NCBI GenBank assembly: GCA_963969495.1 | Contig: OZ018323.1 | Span: forward strand, 73,256,920 to 73,320,919 | DNA from: Ceratothoa steindachneri | Lineage: Eukaryota > Arthropoda > Malacostraca > Isopoda > Cymothoidae | DNA: 64,000 nt | Direction: 5' to 3' | Part shown: piece after piece, positions 23,410 to 34,864 of the stretch | Position numbering within the stretch: the first letter of the stretch is position 1 | Layout: the number at the start of each line of letters is the position of its first letter | Position numbers and translations under genes: made by a program | Notes under the pieces: model-generated | What the model saw: only the letters and a program-made list of their open reading frames with translations | Told to the model about the DNA's origin: nothing | Database searches by the model: none

Positions 23410-23655
23410 AGGATATCAATCCTTAAGCTCTTGAAATCTCCGTTTGAGATCAGGTGGAACGTTCATCTTCATTTTTTGGCTTTCAGGATATTACTAAGAT
23501 AAGCGTGGGTATCGGAATCTTTTCTCAGAAAGTTTACCGGTGGTTGCCACTTGTGGTGGTGGAAGTGCTTGAATTTTCTAACTACTCCCAAGAGTGATGC
23601 CGTCGGGAGTTTCAAATTCCTGGCAAGTTTATCGAAGACGTTAAGGTTGTGGATA
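23410..23655 (-). pseudogene. Unassigned coding-like segment
   Basis: A minus-strand frame of about 60 codons ends at a stop at 23469-23471 and contains 'KLPTASLLGVVRKFKHFHHH' and 'FLRKDSDTHAYLSNILKAKK'. A shifted frame then gives 'MNVPPDLKRRFQELKD' just before the head of the tandem element. The composition is varied and protein-like, unlike the nearby chance frames, and the local GC content is raised. Upstream on the same strand (23729-23929) is another frame with 'RTWLVTQCIAAQKIENFDFG'. I do not recognise the protein. It could be a decayed gene, a retrocopy or a transposon ORF. Confidence 0.35.
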
Positions 23656-24879
23656 AGGTTTTAGACTAAAAGCAAACAACAAGAAGTCCCTAAAGGCGGA
23701 CCAAGCAGACATGGGAAAGATAAGATTCCTATTTCTGGCTCAGGCAGAATAGGGCAGTGCCCAGCGAGCAGGCGCGAGAAAGGCCGGCCTTGATAGACCA
23801 AGAATCCGGTGGCACGATGCAACTAGCCTCGCCAAAATCAAAATTCTCAATCTTTTGAGCCGCAATGCACTGCGTTACTAACCACGTTCTCGCGCGTGGC
23901 CGTGGCACAGCCACAATCTCCCCAAACAAATTCCTCAGCGACTGGCATTCGTCTCTGTTTTCCTTCCGGTCTTTTTTGTCTTCTAAGTCTTATCCGACGC
24001 AAACATCAGCCGAGGAGGTCGGATAACTGACGACGAAACTGATGCTCGGAAACGAGTTGAAGCCGAAGATTAATTATTCGAGGTGCTTTTAAAAAAAAGT
24101 AAACAATGATATATATTATTGTAAATCTTCCAATTATTACAATAATATGAAATTTAGCGTGCGTCCGACCATCTTTAGTGTCCTACCTTTACATATATAT
24201 GTATTAACCCATAATATTCCGAGGTGTGAAATAATTGTCAAAAACAGGTGAAATTCTTATTAATATATTTATTTGGTTTACATTACATCACACCAAATTT
24301 TTAGGAAGATACCTTAAGTGTAAATTCTTTTTTAAAGGGCATCTATCCAGGTAGTCTAATAAGGTAACAAAATACCTGAAAAAGTCAACATTTTTTAGTA
24401 ACTGTATACCTTACTCTCTTACTAAATAATATTGCAAAATTGTAAACATTAAAAAAATATTCCTTTTAGAAGTTAAATAGTGTATATGTAATTCATAACT
24501 GATGTATAAAAATAGAATATACTTTGAAAGGATATTATATATTTTGGGGAAATGCATTACTCGTAAATTTTTCAAAGCACAAAAATAAATGTAAAGTCTT
24601 TTGCCATTTACTGTGTCAAGGAACGACATAGTATGTCCCACTCTCTAATATGGGAACATACGTAATTGAATCAGAACGGCAAATCTTAGCCTCCCAAAGT
24701 AAGAGTGCGACTTAATTACAGGGGAACTTGTTTGCCAGATTCAACTCAAGAATTATTTAAGGAAACACCTCAACAAAAATATGCTATAATACAAGATAAA
24801 TGATTAAATATAGAGAAAAGAATAATAATGGAAATTAGCAAAGAGGTTAGCTTGAGAATGAAGCTTATAGTGGGCAGAA

Positions 24880-25650
24880 ATTAATTGAATATAAGCCCGG
24901 GAATTATTAATTAATTCGATGGTTCAAATAAGACAACTAAGATTACTTAATCTTTACCTTATGCGATTATGGGGTCTTCGTAGTACTTGAGAGAATGAGG
25001 TGACTTACGAGGGTTGGATTTTGGATTACCTCGGATGGTTAACGGGAGCGGAAGACTACTAGCCAGGTCTTCGTAGAACGAACTCGGGCTATGAAAGTTT
25101 AGGGAACTCTAACGGGTTTGCGATTAGTTCGAATTCCCGGGGAAGGGGGAGCGACCACAGTAGAAACTCGTCAACGGAACGGCGTAGAGTATCAATGAAG
25201 ACGGATGAGAAGAGGCGAGCCCAGGACAGTCTTCCAGGACGTTACATATAAACTAGCGGTAATCTTCCTCTGAACAGAGCGGATTACGGCGAGGATCTGC
25301 TCAAGAGATCACGACGACGAAGCTCTATTCTATTGCAGTAAGATGGACTTGATCTGGGCGACAAGACTTCCTATCTCACACACTCTGATAAGAACTATTT
25401 ACCTTATCTTAAATAGGGGAGTTTGTCTGAAGGCAAGGGGGAGGGGGTACGCGGGACGAGCGAAGTCACAAGGGATAGCATGGCGTCAGACAATGCAAAC
25501 AAGGGAGTTTGAAAGGATTATTTCTACACTACAGGGGAGTGGGAGACAAGGAGGACCCCAGCGGTCAGACGGGCGGTCAATGCTATTAGAGTGGGAGACG
25601 GTAGTCATGAATGAAAACAAACCTTGCTGGCGCCAGTCTAGGCCTAAGAA
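24880..25650. repeat. Possible diverged LTR-like segment A
   Basis: A GC-richer block that shares short collinear blocks with 26680-27245: 'ttcctctgaacagag', and 'ctactagccaggtcttc' versus 'ctactaaccagatcttc'. Both blocks are followed within a few hundred bases by 'tggcgcc'. A minus-strand TATTTAAG box lies near 25411. This may be a pair of old LTRs, but the evidence is thin. Confidence 0.3.
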
Positions 25651-26622
25651 AAGTAGGCCACACGGCGACTTCGAATTAATACTTCAACATACCGAATTGT
25701 ATTTTAGCACTTTTTTTGCAAATAGTACATTTTCTTGGCGTAATGCTCTCTGGATAGTGTCCACGACCATCAAATCTAACGCTATCAAGTACTCCTAGGC
25801 TTGGATCAAGCCTGTAAGAAATTAGACGTGACGGCGTTATGAAAGACTTCTTCCTCATAGAAATAACTAGGTTTCACGCAAAATCTTTTTGTAGTGTCTT
25901 CCGACCGGTAAATATATTGTAAAAACGCCAGCTATAAGCTACTTAAAAATTTAATGCAGTGATTATCAAAATATATGGCCATTTTTTCCGCAAATATGTG
26001 TACGACAATTTCTGAAAGTGCTCTGTCTAATGAATTCACGGCACCCATGCCACTATTTTATAAGTTAATAACTGTTGGTTCGTTTTCTTGCTGTTCTCCA
26101 TTTCCTTTAACTCTGCCTTAGTTTTACCTAATTGTTCTACTCCAAGTACATTACTGCAAAGTGCAAATACTGCAGAATCATTCCATCTAACAATCTGTAC
26201 GTTACCCTTCAGAGCGAAAATCATAACTGTCTATTTTGTCCTGACTTTTTGAGATTTTATATTGCACTTTTTTAAACGATTTTCTCTTATTGTTCCACTA
26301 GCTTTAAATTTTCTTTTTTAGTTAAAAAAATAAGTCGTACGAGCTGAAAAAATTGTAATAAATATATGATGCTTTCGTGGGTTTTGAAAAGTTCCAGTAC
26401 AACGCGCGACCCTAACGGTCCCTCCCCAACCTTTTAGTTTTTCTTTCGTATATTATGATGTAATATGGGTTTCCATCAAACCCACATAATAACCATAATT
26501 TGTAACCGAATTGAATTGCCTTTTGTCTAATAAAATGCATACAAAAATGTCTTACAAAATACGGCCTAATCGATTCGTCAATAGGTATACCTAGGTTGAC
26601 TAGCTCGACAAAAAAAGGGACA

Positions 26623-26626
<4 letters not shown>

Positions 26627-26659
<33 letters not shown>
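26627..26659. repeat. (TA)n microsatellite
   Basis: TA tract just before LTR-like segment B. Confidence 0.97.
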
Positions 26660-26662
<3 letters not shown>

Positions 26663-26679
26663 AAAAGGGGGAACAAATT

Positions 26680-27245
26680 AATTAGGGTAGTTAAATGAAT
26701 TAAGTCAAAATTAGCGAGGTAATCTGGGGATGACCATACACGATCGCTTTACCTTCAAGCACGCGCGAATTGGATGGGTGAAAGACAACGGCACATGTCT
26801 TCAAGAAGATACTTCGGGAAGTCCTGACTAAGAGGAATTGAATATGGTGTTAGATTACTTCGTGATGAAGAATGAGATTTTTCCTACTCCAGAGAGACGT
26901 AATCTCAACTCGAGACGAATTTCCTGACCAGCAGGATATTTGACTCTCGAAAGACGAGAATCTTGAAGGGGTGGTGAAGATGAGAATGCCGCACAACTCT
27001 CTCGGAATAACGGGGCTCGATAGCTTTCCTCTGAACAGAGGGCAAAGCTTAACGATGGTAGATCTACTAACCAGATCTTCAACGACGTACGACGACGAGT
27101 TATAGGGGGTCACGGGAAACAGATGGCAGTCCGGACGGAGTGGATGGCGGGCTTTCAATCTCTTCGAGAGATGGTTAGCTTCTGGTAAAACCCGGGTGGC
27201 TACTCTGCTACACGCATAAAGACCTTGTGGTCCACAGGGCATTCT
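26680..27245. repeat. Possible diverged LTR-like segment B
   Basis: Counterpart of 24880-25650 with the shared blocks given there. It ends next to 'ttggcgcc' at 27245. The minus-strand frames inside (75 and 130 residues) overlap each other in different phases and show no domain. Confidence 0.3.
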
Positions 27246-27890
27246 TGGCGCCTTGCATGCTAAAAAATCGATGGTAAATTATTTAACTTCCATAGATTTT
27301 CTTGATTCTATTCTGAAAAATAATTGCAGATTGTAGAACGTATTTCTAAATTACAAATCACAAATTAGAAAATGTTTTTTTAGGCTTACTGTAAAAATAA
27401 AGTTGAAATGAAAAGCAAAATTTTGTACTGCCCAACTACCAGTATTTCGTAGTTGAAAATAAGGACATTTATCATATTATTACTTAAAAATTGTTTCTTA
27501 AATGGATAGAAACATTATATAACCAAAAAATAGCAAATCTAATAAGTTTACATTGTAAAAAATTATATAAGGAAAGATGTCACAAATTTTTAATTTTTGG
27601 ATACCTCATTGTCCCAATGCCTACCCAATTTAAAGTCCTATAACGTTAATACTACTGATGAAAGAATTATTTCGACACTTTAGAGTTAAATAATAATACA
27701 GATTTTTATGTTTTCATTAACGCTTTAAACAAATTTATAGGTACAATATTCGGTTATAAATAATAAAATATCTAAATATTAAATTTACATTTTGAAAATA
27801 GGTCAACCCAGGTAGACATTGGCACAATATGTATGAAGGTAAACATGAAAAATTTGATTTTTCATTCTTGAGGAAAATTTTTTATCCTTT
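27246..27890. other. Unassigned AT-rich spacer
   Basis: Nothing recognisable on either strand. Confidence 0.4.
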
Positions 27891-28321
27891 TAGGCCTGTG
27901 CAAGTCTACTCGGGGGCGACTATACATCTCACTATGTCGGTCGGTCGGTCTCCGTTTTGCTTTTTTTTGTTTTTGAAAAAACATCGTAACTATTGGGTCG
28001 ATTTTAACTACTTTGGAAAAGTTAAGTTGTTTTACATTCTCTTTCGAATGACATAATTGTCAAAGTCCTCAAAGGATAGCCCGGGAATTTTTTTTAGGGG
28101 GATATAGCATCCTAACTTTTGGGCCTATACTAACGAAATTCTAAACCCTTATGTTGTTTTACTTTCTATTTCGAATGATATAATTGCCCAAGGTCCTCCC
28201 AAGTTTAGCTCCCAAATTAGGTTGTTATATGTGTTTTTTGCAATAACATCATAGCTATTTGTCCAGTTCTAACGAAATATGAAACTCCTATGTTGTTTTA
28301 CATTCTTTTTCGAATGATATA

Positions 28322-29253
28322 CGAGGGGCAGTCAATAGGTTTTGCAAATCGGTAGGACAAAACATAGGAAGGGGGATGGCTGTTTGTCGAGGTGTTAGGA
28401 CAAATTATGACAAGTCAGGACCTGCAGCCGCACGCTCCTGCTTCGTCTATTTAAGAAGCAGTAGCTGATTCCAGATCGTCAGTCACAAATTTTTCAACAA
28501 TGGAGAAGGTTGAGAACCGCGCAGTGATCCAATTTTTTACCAAGGAAGGCAAGAATGCAAAAGAGATCCATGAATGCATGGTTTCAGTGTACACCGACAC
28601 CGCCCCTTTCTATGCAACTATAGCTAGCTGGAATAAGGAGTTCAGCCATGGTCGTGAGTCCCTTGAAGATGACCCCAATCCAGGACGCCCGTCAAACGTG
28701 ACCAACGAGTACAATATGGCCCGTGTGGAGAGCATGATCCTCGAAATTCGACGGGTGAAGGTCAAAGAAATCGAGGGAGAAGTTGAAATATCACATGTAA
28801 GTGTTATCAACATCATCCACGACAATTTGGCCCTTACAAATGTCTCTGCCCTTCGGATCCCTAGAAACCTCACGCCCCATTATCGACTTCAACGTCATCA
28901 AAGTCCACAAGGCCAGATTTGCACAAGGTGCCCTGCGCGAGTGCGGATTCGAGGAGCTCAACCATCCCCCCTACAGTCCAGATCTGGCCCCCAGCGACTA
29001 CTTTTTATTCCGCCAGCTCAAGGCTACACTGCGTGGACGCTGGTTTAGGGACGATGAAGATGTCCAGCTCACCGTTCAGTAGTGAATTGAACAGCAGTCG
29101 GGAGATTTCTGGTTGTCGGGAATTCGAAGCCTCAGGGACAAGTGGCGCAAGTGCATTGAAGTCGAGGGTAGTTATATTGAAAAATAATAAAACACTTTTC
29201 CTCATATCGTGTTCCCTTATATCCGAATTGCAAAACTTATTGACCGTCCCTCG
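28322..29253 (+). mobile_element. Mariner deletion derivative, copy 1
   Basis: Complete element of 932 bases with terminal inverted repeats ('cgaggggcagtcaata' against 'cgagggacggtcaata' read from the other end) and a TA target duplication at 28320-28321 and 29254-29255. It carries the two ends of a mariner transposase gene joined across a large internal deletion. The copy at 48414-49269 shares the same junction. Confidence 0.93.
28500..29187 (+). pseudogene. Mariner transposase, internally deleted
   Basis: The start at 28500 opens 'MEKVENRAVIQFFTKEGKNA', the DNA-binding N-terminus of the mariner group from which SETMAR derives, and continues through the helix-turn-helix region to 'IPRNLTPH' near 28875. 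The sequence then jumps, with a frame change, to the C-terminal 'KARFAQGALRECGFEELNHP' and 'YSPDLAPSDYFLFRQLKATL', ending at 29187. The catalytic region with the first Asp and the block up to and including the second Asp is gone, so no active enzyme can be made. The intact termini would allow mobilisation by an enzyme supplied in trans. Confidence 0.9.
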
Positions 29254-29639
29254 TAATTGACAAGGTGCTCCCAAGCTTAGCCAAGGAATTATTTGCCAAT
29301 AACTTCATAACTATTCGGCTGATTTCAACGAAATTTAAAACACTCATGTTGTTTTAATTCTCTTTTGATTAATATAATTGCCAAGGACCTCCCAAAGTTA
29401 CTCCCGGAATTATTGAAATTCTAATGTAATGAATAAGAATAGGTGTGAAAACTAAATTTTAGCGAGCCAATCTTGTTAAAAATCTGCCTTAAACCTGATT
29501 TTTTATCAAAAATGTTGTTGCTTCACTGAAATCATGAAATCATCCTACCTCACTTTATATTCTTAGAAGGAGACTTTATGGAAAAAAGTAAAAAAAAAAT
29601 AAATTTGTGGGGGGGCTTATTAATAATGACCTGGTATGT

Positions 29640-29877
29640 TTTTCACTAACTCTATGATTTAAGAAGGGAAATTTTTTTAGTATTTGAATAATAATTTCAT
29701 CTTAGTGTTTCTATGAGTTATTTTTTTTAATCAAATTTATTTAAAATAATTATTTTATAATATCAAAAAGCAAAATGGTAAAGTTCAGAAATAAATATAA
29801 GTATTGAAATTTAGTCATTTTTTTAAACCCAAAGAATTACAAATGGTGAAGTTCAGAAAATTAATTTTTATATATAT
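29640..29877 (+). repeat. AT-rich tandem repeat, left of gypsy insertion
   Basis: Contains the motif order 'atttaagaagggaa', 'gtatttgaataataatttcatctt', 'ggtaaagttcagaaa', 'ttaatttttatatat', which recurs at 36595-36740 and 36760-36920. It is cut at 29877 by the gypsy 5' LTR. Confidence 0.8.
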
Positions 29878-31338
29878 TGTGATAGAACGGGTTGAGGCCA
29901 CGTTAATTTCAACCACTATCACATGTTATTTAAAACCACGATGCTACCCACGTGCATCTTCGCTTTGAAGACTGGGGCCTTATCGCAGCCACCTGAGTCA
30001 ATGTTTAAACAAGGAGGTTTATCTTCCACGTCACCCCATGTTCCGGCCTCGCCAGATTGAGTTAGGCTTATGGGCAGATAAGGCATTGTTCCCAGGCTCG
30101 GCTGTGCATTCCCTTGAAGCTCCCAGTCCATTGTTCCTCACGCCAAGGGGATGTCCTGACTATTTATTTGGAAACTTTACCACTAAGATCAGATTGGAGA
30201 TCTAGATTTTCGTCACGAAACATCACTACTACGACCCTCTCTCACCTTGTGAGCCAAGGGACCTCGACCTCCAGATTCACCATCACTTGTCCAGAAGGAG
30301 GACAATATCCCTTGACTGCTAAGGTTTGAGCCTTCGTGACGCCAAGCCCACAGGGTTTCCCCTGTTGTTTAGAAAGAGAACAACGTCAGAACAGCTATTG
30401 TTCTTTCGAGCCCGTAGACAAGAAACGGTTCTCACCCCCCCCCCCTGTTGTTCAGAAGAGAACAAGGTAGAACAGCCATTGTTCTTTTGAACCCGTTGAC
30501 AAGAAACGGTTCTCAACCCTCCTTTCTGTTGTTCAGAAAGAGAACAACGTTAGAACAGCCATTGTTCGCTCGAGCCCGTTGACAAGAAACGGTTCTCACT
30601 CCCCCCCCCTGTTGTTCAGAAGAGAACAACGTAGAACAGCCATTGTTCGTTTGAGCCCGTTAGCCAAGAAACGGTTCTCACCCTTCCCCCTTGTTGTTGA
30701 GAAGAGAAAAACATTAGAACAGCTATTCTTCTCGAGCCCGTAGACAAGAGACGTTTCTGACCCCCCCCCTTTGTTCAGAAGAGAACAACGTAGAACAGCA
30801 TTGTTCTTCAAGCCGTTCGTCAAGAAACGGTTCTCATTCCCAAGACGCCACGTCAGGATTATTTAATTCCCTCCCCCTTCGGCTGGAACTCGCCAGCGGA
30901 CCAAAAATTCCTTCACGTCACCTTCCTCTGCACAACAAGTATATTTACGTATGCCGAACGTTACCTTTGAGTATTTAACCCGTATGTCAATTCTATCCTG
31001 TACTTTAAATGGTTTAGCGAACCATCCCCTCCCTTTAACTTCATATTTGTTTTACCTTTTTAAATCTTTCAATCCACGGATTAGCTAGATTTTCCAAGAC
31101 CCTTTCCATTCTCTGTTTATGTCTATATTTTCCGCTTTGTGTGTTGTTGATAGTTATTATTAATAAAACTCTATTTTATTAATGATAGCAATATTATTAT
31201 CCTTGACCTCAGTTCCACTTCTTAAGCATATTGAAGATACATAATATCGGGTGGCCAGAACCACGCACTCTAAAGATATTTAAAGAAGTTCCCTCAACGA
31301 ATAGTTATATATGGTATATCGTCGAGAGTCCATTCTAC

Positions 31339-31342
<4 letters not shown>
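29878..31342 (+). repeat. 5' LTR with six-unit VNTR
   Basis: Starts TGTGATAGAACGGG and ends ...CTACGACA; 1465 bases. It differs from the 3' LTR mainly by two extra tandem units in the block 30360-30842. Directly after it lies a (TA)n tract where an LTR element would normally carry its primer-binding site. Confidence 0.92.
30360..30842 (+). repeat. Palindromic ~82-bp tandem units, six copies
   Basis: Units start near 30363, 30447, 30527, 30610, 30691 and 30770. Each carries an interrupted palindrome such as TTGTTCAGAAGAGAACAA, a run of C, and a second inverted pair ('gagcccgtt', 'aacggttctc'). The C runs vary in length. Confidence 0.9.

Positions 31343-31384
<42 letters not shown>
31343..31384. 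repeat. (TA)n microsatellite after 5' LTR
   Basis: TA tract between the LTR end and the leader. A candidate primer-binding site 'tggtatcaag' lies just after it near 31397, displaced from its usual position next to the LTR. That identification is uncertain. Confidence 0.95.
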
Positions 31385-31385
<1 letters not shown>

Positions 31386-31734
31386 TATTTAAATTTGGTA
31401 TCAAGTGTGTTAGGTTTAACGCTATATCTTTGCAAACACTGGTCTCATTCGAGTAGAGCATAGTGTTATTCGTTATAATAATAGAGTATAGTAGTTCCCT
31501 TTTGTTTTAACGATTGCTATCCTCTTTTTTGAAACTTAAGAAGCTGGAGTAGCTCAAGGAACTGTTATAATAATTTGTTTGTGTTTTTTTGGTGATTTTA
31601 TCAGTGGTTATTTAGATCGAGAAACCAAGTACGAATAGGTCAGTGCCCATATTTAGGTAGGCTAATTCTATAGACGCATAATTCTTGTTGCAAGGAATTT
31701 TAGTTGGTTTACTATTTTGACCCCAAGTGCAAAG

Positions 31735-32760
31735 ATGACTCAGTTCGAAATCTTTAAAGCGCAAGGAGAGTCCTTGGGACTTTCCGGAAAAAACTAATTG
31801 AGTACTTTCAAGAGGAGCAAAGAAAAGAACGAGAAGAAAAAGAAAGAAAAAGAGAAATCCAACGAGAAGAAAGAGAAATAGAAATCCAACGAGAAGAAAG
31901 AGAAAGAGAAATCCAACGGGAAGAGAAAGAAAGAGAAAGAGAGGAACAGGAAAGACAAGCTAAGCTTTACCATCAGATTGAATTAGCTCGAGTTGAAGCA
32001 GAAATACAGTCATCCAGTTCACGTTCTGAAGCCCCCCCGAATCTCCCACTAAAGCTCCATAATTTCAAGGACGGAGAGGATTTCGGAGCATTTTTAGCCC
32101 ACTTCGAAAAGATTCTCGAAATCAATAACATTAATCTGGAGGCTGAAGGTGTAGTCAGATTACTTCCCTTGTTTAATTTTAAATTGCGCGAAATTTTTAT
32201 ATCTTTACCATCTAAATGTACAATTAACTACAGCACCTTAAAAGCTGAGTTATTGGCCGCCCATAATATGACTCCCGATTTCTACCGCCAAGAATTTCGA
32301 GGAGGTCGTATTAAACCCGGACGGACGTTCCGTCAATTCGGATACATTCTTCAGAGGAATTTTAAATTTTGGTTAGAATCCTCAAAGGTTGATCCGAACT
32401 ACGAGTCCTTAACAGACTTCGTGTTGCGAGATCAATTTTGGCGTCTCTCCCAACGGAGATCCGCGCGTTCGTCAAGGATCGTCGGTGCCAGACCTTTAAA
32501 GAATGCACCGAAGAAGTGGATGTCTATGCCGCAAGCCACAATTTATACCCAAAGGAAAATCGAAATTCTCACCAATCCCCCTACAAGGAAAGAAGGAAAG
32601 ATTCGCGCCTCTTCACAGGAAAGTCGACGAAGTTTCAGAGCCCCGTAAAACCCCAAAACATTTCTCCCCAAAACCAACAACGGGACTCCAAAACTCCCGT
32701 TAAGATTTCTCCTCCATCTCTCTTCCCGAAGCGACCAATCATATGCTTCACCTGTGGTGT
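31735..32760 (+). pseudogene. Gypsy gag pseudogene
   Basis: The likely start at 31735 gives 'MTQFEIFKAQGESLGLSGKN' and then a stop. After a shift comes a Glu/Arg-rich coiled-coil stretch (about 31810-31950), then the gag capsid-like domain: 'NFKDGEDFGAFLAHFEKILE' near 32065, 'LPLFNFKLREIFISLP' near 32165, 'YSTLKAELLAAHNM' near 32230 and 'FVLRDQF' near 32420. The zinc knuckle near 32745 reads 'CFTCGVENHMSWNF', with Phe at the position of the last Cys of the CCHC pattern. The capsid part aligns block by block with the gag at 63.4-63.9 kb. At least two frame changes interrupt it. Confidence 0.85.
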
Positions 32761-32899
32761 AGAAAACCACATGAGCTGGAATTTCCCCCAAAATTCTAGG
32801 CTTAAGAGTGGACCGGCTCACCAAGTATACCAGATTAATGCCACCCCGGCTCCTCCGGTGGTGCAGACCCAAGCAGCAACTTCTCCCCCTCTGTCAGGC

Positions 32900-33150
32900 C
32901 ACCAGGTGAATTTTATTTTTGATAAAAGTTCATCGGGAACTTTGAAATTTGAGGAGGGCAGCGTGAACGGCTGCCGAGTATCGACTCTCGTCAGGGACAC
33001 AGGATGTACGTGTTTCATCGTGTCCGACGAACTTCCCCCCCCAGTGGACTCTAACCACGAAAAGTTTGCGGTGATACATGACTACCTTGGCCGGGCGAAC
33101 CAATTCCCCGTCGTTAGATGTTACCTGCAGTGTCCATATTATGATGGCTA
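32900..33150 (+). pseudogene. Gypsy aspartic protease region
   Basis: The frame reads 'VNGCRVSTLVRDTGCTCFIV' near 32970. DTG is the catalytic motif of retroviral-type aspartic proteases, which cut the Gag-Pol polyprotein. The frame is shared with the gag C-terminal part and stops at 33149. The next 300 bases continue in another frame as a linker ('SQAALPRGRAKKEAQEP') with no domain. Confidence 0.75.
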
Positions 33151-33481
33151 GGCTGAAGTCATTTCAGCACCCAAACAATTCTGTTCCGTATTTATAGGAC
33201 AGAGCTCCCAAGTAAGTTCCGACCTTGAGTCCCAGGCCGCCCTTCCTCGAGGCCGAGCTAAGAAAGAAGCCCAGGAACCCGTCCCCATCAGAACCCCGAT
33301 ACCGTCGGAATTCTCGGAGATCCTTAACAAGGACCTTAGGACGGCAAAAAAGGAGTGTGAATTACTAACACCCTTAGGCAATAAGGCCCAAGACAAGGAC
33401 ACGGAGACTGTCCGTGGACCTAAAGAAAAAAAGTACCCCCAACGCGCCCATGGTGATACGTTCGTAGCGCTGGACAAAACA

Positions 33482-34452
33482 TTGGCGCTTGAAGAAGATT
33501 ACCCCGCGAAGTCCCGTATTGTAATACAGACAGTGTTCATCCAACCTGATGCCGATTACCCTCCTTCTTCCCTACCAGGTGAGTCTTTTGAACCCTCTGA
33601 CCTGGATATTGACGCGCAGCTGACACCACATCAAAAGAGTCAGCTACAAGAACTATTTGAATGGAGTCACCATTTAACCACCCTATTAGCTCTTTTCGAG
33701 CGACTGCACGAAAATGGCCTCACCATTGGCCCCAGCAAATGCCATTCTGCTCACGAAATCATAAAATACTTGTGTTTCAAAATAGGACAAAGCAAGTTAG
33801 ATCCCCCAGAGGACAAAATTAAGGCAATCGCCGACATACCCCTTAGGAATACTAAGAAGCAATTCAGATCGATCCTATTAACAGTTTCTTACTATCGGCG
33901 ACTTGTTCCGAAATTGGCTGCAATTCCGGCGCCCCTCAGCTCGCTTCTAAAAAAGAATTCTCCCTATTGTTTACGTTGGAAAAATGTCGCTGTTTCCCAT
34001 TTTAACCAGCTCAAGAGTAAGCTCATTTCTGCCCCCATTTTAAAGTTGCCCAACCCGGAAAAATCCTTTGGGATTAAGACTGATGTGAGCAACAAGGGCA
34101 TTGGAGGTGTATTCCTTCAATACGAGGATGACGGAACGAGTCATCCAGTTGCATAAGCTAGTCGCCAATTTTTACCACGTGAAAAGAGATATGCCACTAT
34201 AGAGAAGGAAGCTCTATCAATTATCTGGGTTATAGAAAAATTCAAAATGTACTTGATAGGAAAAGGCTTTCAGATAGGAACCGACCACCGTCCGTTAGCC
34301 TATACTAGGAATGTGCGACACTCCAACGGCCGAATCATGTGCTGGAGTTAACTCTTGCAAGAGTATCAATTTAAAATAAATTATATAAAAGGTCCTAATA
34401 ACCAGGTCGCTGACGCACTCATTAGGAATGCGTTACCAAATAGCGTAGAGTA
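33482..34452 (+). pseudogene. Gypsy RT-RNase H, N-terminal RT half deleted
   Basis: From 33482 the frame covers the linker before RT ('LTPHQKSQLQELFEWSH'). Near 33675 it jumps directly to 'LFERLHENGLTIGPSKC', the region that normally follows the YxDD active site. The RT fingers, palm and YxDD box are therefore missing. The thumb ('PPEDKIKAIADIPLRNTKKQ', 'YYRRLVPKLA') and RNase H start ('FGIKTDVSNKGIGGVFLQYE') follow, with a stop at 34154 and then 'KRYATIEKEALSIIWVIEKF', 'GTDHRPLAY' and 'NQVADALIRNAL' to 34452. No integrase follows: only about 420 bases with stops in every frame precede the 3' LTR. Confidence 0.88.
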
Positions 34453-34864
34453 ATTGTATTCGTAGGATTAGGAGTTTTATGTATGTAAATACCGTCTTGT
34501 ACGACTTAAATTAAATTCTCTTGTAAGATAATTAGTTAATGGATATGTCTGAATTTTGTAGCGCTCAATGCCTATTTTTTTTTGTATGTATATATATTTG
34601 TACCCATTAAATTACCTATAAATTATTTTGTCCCATATGTACTAATTTTATATCATTTCATTGTTCCATGCCCCTCTTTTTATTAAGTTTGTATTAAAGT
34701 TTATTTTCTTCTGTAATCTAAAGATCAAAATAATAATATGTATTGAGGTAATACTAGTTAGGTGCAGGAAGGTACGGTTGGTACAAGAAAACGAGTTCCC
34801 CACAACGGAGCTCTATCGTTGTCCCTTCTCTCTTTTGTTTTTTCGAAGTGACAACTTAACTCGG

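Larger units (their letters stand above)
27895..29420 (+). repeat. Head plus ~127-bp tandem element, copy 2, split by mariner
   Basis: The head at about 27895-27985 includes 'cgactatacatctcactatg' and a (gtcg)n tract. It is followed by tandem units marked by 'gttgtttta' at 28026, 28153, 28292 and 29348. Spacings are 127 and 139, then 122 once the mariner and one TA are removed. The mariner at 28322-29253 interrupts the 'cgaatgatataattgcc' part of a unit. Confidence 0.88.

Noticed and set aside
25343..25798. A 151-residue plus-strand frame
   Set aside because: It spans the end of a possible LTR-like block and AT-rich DNA, with no domain and composition changing along its length.
28500..29048. 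A SETMAR-like host fusion gene
   Set aside because: No SET domain is present nearby, the element is complete with its own terminal repeats and TA duplication, and the catalytic region is deleted.
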